From F1-60-MAGs149 sp037133755 (GTDB lineage Bacteria; Actinomycetota; Thermoleophilia; Gaiellales; F1-60-MAGs149): a stretch of DNA of 64,000 bases. The notes beneath the pieces were generated by a model that was not told where the DNA came from, did no database searches, and saw only the letters and a list, made by a program, of their open reading frames with translations. The stretch is taken from positions 124,001-188,000 of the forward strand of contig JBAXNN010000004.1 in assembly GCA_037133755.1 (NCBI GenBank), written 5' to 3'. A program made the translations under genes and the position numbers. Position 1 is the first letter of the stretch, and each line of letters opens with the position of its first letter. Below are positions 58,952-64,000 of this stretch, piece by piece.

Positions 58952-59865
58952 CGTGTGACCAACCGTAGCGCACCGGGCAAGCACCGGAAGGTCGACGGTG
59001 TCGTACCGGCCAGCTCGCCATCGGCTTCGATCTGCAGCGGCGTCGCGCCCGATACCTTCACTTCGACGCCCTTGACGTGCGTGATCTGCGGATGCTCACC
59101 GAGCGTGCCCGTGTAGAGGCGGTGCAGGTTGAGGGCGAGGTCCTTTGCTCCGACATCGCCGACGAGGACCATGTCGAGCAGGCCGTCGTCCTGGCGCGCG
59201 CCGTGCGCGACCTTGATGCCGCCGCCGAGCGAATGGCCGATTGCGCAGACGATCGCCGACGCGGTGACGTCCATCGGGCGGCCGTCGAGCTCCACGTGGA
59301 CCGGCGTGTTCGTGTAGCCGCGAAAGCCTTGGAATGCCGCGATCAGGAACGTCGGCGTGCCGCCGAGGCGCTTCGACATCTGGTTGGCACGCAGTGCGAT
59401 CGCGCCGGTCACACCGCAGGAGGCGGCATTGGCGAAGCGGCGCCCGCCCTCGGGATCGTCGGTGGCGATCAGCTCGCCGACGTCGACCTTGCCGATCGGG
59501 CCCTCGGCGATCGCGCGGATCGCGTCGGCTGCCTTCGTCGGGATGCTGTGGCTGCGGATGAAGTCGCGGCCGGTGCCGCGGGCGATCACGCCGAGCGCGG
59601 CGTTGCCAAACGGCGTGCCGCCGGGACCGACGAGGCCGTTCACGACCTCATGCACCGTGCCATCGCCGCCAACTGCGACCACAACATCGGCACCCGCCAT
59701 GCTCGCCTCGCGCGCCAACTCGGTGGCGTGGCCGGCGGCCTCGGTGATGCGCTCCTCGACCCGCACGCCCAGGCGCTGCGCCTCCGCGATCAGCCCCGGC
59801 CACTCCTGCCCGGTCTTGCCGTTGGCGGAGGCGGGGTTGATGATCAGGACGACGCGACGGCTCAT
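58948..59865 (-). CDS. Diacylglycerol kinase-family (DAGK catalytic) protein
   Basis: The 305-residue lipid-kinase-fold protein has RRVVLIINPASANGKTG (about 3-19), the nucleotide-binding VVVAVGGDGTVHEVVNGLVG (GGDGT) and GVIARGTGRDFIRSH. Family members phosphorylate diacylglycerol, sphingosine-like lipids or act in glycolipid synthesis. It overlaps the phosphorylase gene upstream and YcnI downstream by four bases each (ATGA). Confidence 0.85.
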   Translation of the reverse strand: MSRRVVLIINPASANGKTGQEWPGLIAEAQRLGVRVEERITEAAGHATELAREASMAGADVVVAVGGDGTVHEVVNGLVGPGGTPFGNAALGVIARGTGRDFIRSHSIPTKAADAIRAIAEGPIGKVDVGELIATDDPEGGRRFANAASCGVTGAIALRANQMSKRLGGTPTFLIAAFQGFRGYTNTPVHVELDGRPMDVTASAIVCAIGHSLGGGIKVAHGARQDDGLLDMVLVGDVGAKDLALNLHRLYTGTLGEHPQITHVKGVEVKVSGATPLQIEADGELAGTTPSTFRCLPGALRLVTR

Positions 59866-60581
59866 TTGGGCTTGGGCTCCGAGAGGAGGGCGCCCAGGGC
59901 GACGGGCGCGGCGGTCAGGAAGGCGGCACGATGCTCGTCGGCCGTCCACTGCGTGGCGGGAGCATCGACGACGTTCGAGCAGACGAGGAACGAGCCGGCC
60001 GAGATGCCGCGCAGCGGCGCGAGCGTGAGCAGCGTGGCGGTCTCCATGTCGACGCCGACGGCACCGCGCGCGGCCCAGCGGCGGTCGAGGTCATCGTCGG
60101 GATCGAAGTAGAGGTCGGTCGTCGCGACGAGGCCGACGCGCATGCGCACGCCGAGGTGCTTGGCGTCGTGGACGGCGGCGTGCACGATCTCGAAGTCGGC
60201 CATCGGCGCGTGCGGCTCGCCGCCGACGAGCGCGCGGCTGGCGCCGTCGTGCGGAATCGCGGCGGCGGCACAGAGCAGGTCGCCGGGCTGGAAGGCGGGG
60301 GAGAGGGAGCCGAACGTGCCGAGTCGCACGATGCGCGTGACGCCCGCCTGCACGAGCTCTTCCACCACGAGCGCTGCCGATGCGCCGCCGATCCCGTGCG
60401 TCTGAATGCCCACGCGCTTGCCGTTGAACGTGCCGACGTACCCGAGCATGCCGCGCGCATCGCCGACCAGCTGCGCGTCCTCGAGCACCTCGGCGGCGAG
60501 CAGCTCGACGCGCTTGGGATCGCCCACGATCAGCACGTGTGTGCCGAATGCGCCGGGCTCGGAGGTGACGACTTCTGCCAT
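59862..60581 (-). CDS. Purine/uridine nucleoside phosphorylase
   Basis: The 239-residue trimeric/hexameric-type phosphorylase has HVLIVGDPKRVELLAAEVL (phosphate loop), RVGIQTHGIGGASAALVVEEL, RIVRLGTFGSLSPAFQPGDL and the GVDMETATLLTLAPL active-site strand, as in DeoD and Udp. Base specificity cannot be set by eye. First gene of the operon that continues with the lipid kinase and YcnI. Confidence 0.85.
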   Translation of the reverse strand: MAEVVTSEPGAFGTHVLIVGDPKRVELLAAEVLEDAQLVGDARGMLGYVGTFNGKRVGIQTHGIGGASAALVVEELVQAGVTRIVRLGTFGSLSPAFQPGDLLCAAAAIPHDGASRALVGGEPHAPMADFEIVHAAVHDAKHLGVRMRVGLVATTDLYFDPDDDLDRRWAARGAVGVDMETATLLTLAPLRGISAGSFLVCSNVVDAPATQWTADEHRAAFLTAAPVALGALLSEPKPK

Positions 60582-60588
60582 GGGCGGC

Positions 60589-60594
60589 ATCGTA
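60589..60594 (-). promoter_or_regulatory. Leaderless -10 (TACGAT) for phosphorylase operon
   Basis: TACGAT on the minus strand, seven bases before ATG 60581. Confidence 0.6.
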
Positions 60595-60603
60595 GGGGCG
60601 CGG

Positions 60604-60609
60604 TACCGT
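60604..60609 (+). promoter_or_regulatory. Leaderless -10 (TACCGT) for MFS gene
   Basis: TACCGT, six bases before ATG 60616; nine bases from the divergent -10 of the phosphorylase operon. Confidence 0.6.
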
Positions 60610-60615
60610 GTCTGC

Positions 60616-61830
60616 ATGTCGCACGCGCCTGCCGCCTCGCCCGTCCGAGCCGGTGCCGGCGCGATTCTGGCGCTGTCGATCGCGTCGGCGACGATGTTCA
60701 TGATCCCGTACTCGACGCAGGCGATCGTGCCCGAGATCGGGCGCAGCCTGGCGGTCAGCCCGGCGGTGACGGGCCTGACGATCACCGTCGTCGTGATCGG
60801 CATCGCGCTCGGCGCGTGGCTGATGGGCCCGCTGTCGGATCGCATCGGGCGCCGCGAGGTGATGTTCGGGTCGTGCGCGCTGCTCGCGGTGCCGACGATC
60901 TTGATTGTCTTCGTCTCGGGCATCGTCGAGCTCCTCGTGCTGCGCTCGCTGCAGGGATTGCTCCTGCCGGGGCTGCTGACGGTCGCCACGGCCTACGTCT
61001 ACGAGGCCTTCCCCGCGCACCGCGTGCCAACGGTCGTCGGCATCTACACGTCAGCGCTCGTGCTCGGTGGCTTCCTCGGCCGCACGATCCCCGCGATCCT
61101 GGTCGAGTCCACCGGCTGGCGCGAGTCGCTCGCCGTGCTGGCGATCCCGGTACTCATCAGCGCCGTGCTGGTCCGCATCCTGCTGCCCGTCGCACCGCCA
61201 CCGCCGAAGGCGCGCTCGCCACTGCGCGCTCTCAAGGCGCACCTGCGCAACACGCCGATCCTGCTCAACGCGTTTGCCGCCGGCACGACGTTCTTCGCCT
61301 TCGTTGGCCTGTTCTCGGTCCTCGCCTACCGGCTCGAGTCGAGCGTCTTCGGCATGAGCCACACGGAGGTTGGCGCGTTCTACATCGTCTGGCTCGTCGG
61401 TGCGCTCGCGCCGTTCGCCGTGCGCATCGCCGGGCGCCTCGGCCCGCGCACCGTGCTGCCCGTCTTTCCCGTCGTGGCCGCGGCTGGTCTGCTCGTCGGC
61501 TGCATTCCGAGCCTGCTGCCGACGGTCGTCGGGATGATGGTGATGGCCGGCAGCCTGTTCTTCATGGTCGGCGTCGCCCAGCTGCTCGTACCGCAGCTGA
61601 CGTTGCGCGACCGCGGCAGTGCGATGAGCCTGCACCTGACGATTTACTACCTGCTCGGCTCGCTCGGCCCGTTCGTGATCGGCGCCGCCTGGAGCGAGTG
61701 GGGGTGGGCCGGCGCCGTCACCTTTGCGATGGGTGCATTAGTGATCGCCTTCGCGCTGACAGTGGTTCTCCGTCGTTCCGCCCCCAGCGACGCCGCACCC
61801 CAAGGCGAAACAGAGCCGCTGCTATCGTGA
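60616..61830 (+). CDS. MFS transporter (drug/metabolite exporter type)
   Basis: The 404-residue protein has twelve predicted membrane segments and the loop 2-3 motif GAWLMGPLSDRIGRREVMFG (about 73-92), plus LGGFLGRTIPAILVESTGWR, a motif-C-like stretch of antiporters. The substrate is unknown. It ends 40 bases before ftsH, whose -10 overlaps the end of this gene. Confidence 0.85.
   Translation: MSHAPAASPVRAGAGAILALSIASATMFMIPYSTQAIVPEIGRSLAVSPAVTGLTITVVVIGIALGAWLMGPLSDRIGRREVMFGSCALLAVPTILIVFVSGIVELLVLRSLQGLLLPGLLTVATAYVYEAFPAHRVPTVVGIYTSALVLGGFLGRTIPAILVESTGWRESLAVLAIPVLISAVLVRILLPVAPPPPKARSPLRALKAHLRNTPILLNAFAAGTTFFAFVGLFSVLAYRLESSVFGMSHTEVGAFYIVWLVGALAPFAVRIAGRLGPRTVLPVFPVVAAAGLLVGCIPSLLPTVVGMMVMAGSLFFMVGVAQLLVPQLTLRDRGSAMSLHLTIYYLLGSLGPFVIGAAWSEWGWAGAVTFAMGALVIAFALTVVLRRSAPSDAAPQGETEPLLS
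61823..61828 (+). promoter_or_regulatory. -10 (TATCGT) for ftsH
   Basis: TATCGT overlaps the last codons of the MFS gene; a leader of about 36 bases follows, with GGAG four bases before GTG 61871. Confidence 0.45.
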
Positions 61831-61870
61831 GACCACTGACGCACCCGCGTCACCGACCCGCCGGAGCACC

Positions 61871-63826
<1,956 letters not shown>

Positions 63827-63924
63827 CGCCGCCCGATAAGGCGGGGGCGCGGTTCACCCGTCAGTTGGGGGATTGAGGGGCTATCCCTACTGCGCAAAGG
63901 CGTCGGAGGTGCAACTGTCGAGGC

Positions 63925-64000
63925 ATGCGCACGCGAATCACTCCCTCCCTGGTTCTGTCAATCATCGCCGTGGTGTTGTCGCTGACGGGCGTCGGCTATG
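63925..64000 (+). CDS. Membrane-anchored protein, N-terminal fragment (cut by window edge)
   Basis: ATG 63925 opens a frame with a basic start (RTRITPS) and a hydrophobic segment LVLSIIAVVLSLTGVGY that runs off the right edge. The pattern resembles the start of the collagen-like protein at 44310, suggesting the same exported surface-protein family. The 98 bases between ftsH and this gene hold a GC-rich partial hairpin at about 63826-63850 and nothing else I can name. Confidence 0.6.
   Translation, partial: MRTRITPSLVLSIIAVVLSLTGVGY

Overview
This window is one continuous high-GC chromosomal segment with dense, frequently overlapping genes. It has no rRNA, tRNA, insertion sequence, prophage or CRISPR array that I can see. 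Gene content points to an aerobic actinobacterium. My best guess is Thermoleophilia/Solirubrobacterales, because two proteins (44310-44942 and the fragment at 63925) start with a short membrane segment ending in a GGVSYA/GVGYA-like motif, one is followed by the NSVGTPQLRDGAVDSAKIKDGAL-type pattern, and DUF6325/SHOCT, PATR-repeat and DUF6457 proteins are present. The taxonomic call is inference.

Layout. 1-7.2 kb: the end of an XRE regulator, a DUF6325-SHOCT pair, a pentapeptide-repeat protein, a large secreted beta-strand-repeat protein, a tiny very acidic protein, a ClC exchanger and an orphan PIN protein. 7.2-25 kb: catabolic genes, namely an acyl-CoA dehydrogenase-like flavoprotein with a DAD-type cupin and an Lrp regulator, a CaiD-like crotonase, an acetoacetate decarboxylase-like protein, three flavin amine oxidases, a three-gene overlapping operon (GlcD-like / unknown / FrhB-like), MobA, a PHP hydrolase, a VapBC pair, DtxR, a luciferase-like oxidoreductase, a PuuE-like hydrolase and a PLP decarboxylase. 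25-29.5 kb: a first MttB-superfamily protein, then two substrate-binding proteins flanking a membrane protein. 29.5-36 kb: PEP carboxykinase, a Usp-like protein, a semialdehyde dehydrogenase, a TPP enzyme, a four-unit 37-bp palindromic repeat array and a lactonase-like hydrolase. 36-44.2 kb: a methylated-amine island with a second MttB protein, a GntR/UTRA regulator and two tandem dimethylglycine/sarcosine dehydrogenase-like flavoproteins. 44-50.4 kb: a collagen-like protein, DedA, a Rieske oxygenase, a second VapBC, an amidotransferase, an NCS1 transporter, futalosine hydrolase and an FmdB-type zinc ribbon. 50.5-54.4 kb: an envelope operon (GT4, a deacetylase/LPG-synthase-TM fusion, a lipoprotein). 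54.4-58.4 kb: a MoxR/VWA/XdhC molybdoenzyme-maturation set. 58.4-64 kb: YcnI, a diacylglycerol-kinase-like protein, a nucleoside phosphorylase, an MFS exporter, FtsH and the start of another membrane-anchored protein.

How it fits together. The middle of the window looks specialised for small nitrogenous and methylated compounds: C-N bond oxidation by flavin amine oxidases, possible N-demethylation by MttB-like and DMGDH-like proteins, and a carnitinyl-CoA dehydratase-like enzyme. MobA and the MoxR/VWA/XdhC set suggest a molybdenum hydroxylase encoded elsewhere.

Two genome-wide habits stand out. At least 26 genes have a TANNNT hexamer 6-8 nt before the start codon, the layout of leaderless transcription, and this decides many start codons. 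Five convergent gene pairs overlap by exactly four bases, with one CTAG providing both stop codons. No stretch longer than 300 bases lacks a gene; the longest gaps (about 170-215 bases) hold promoters, terminators or the repeat array.
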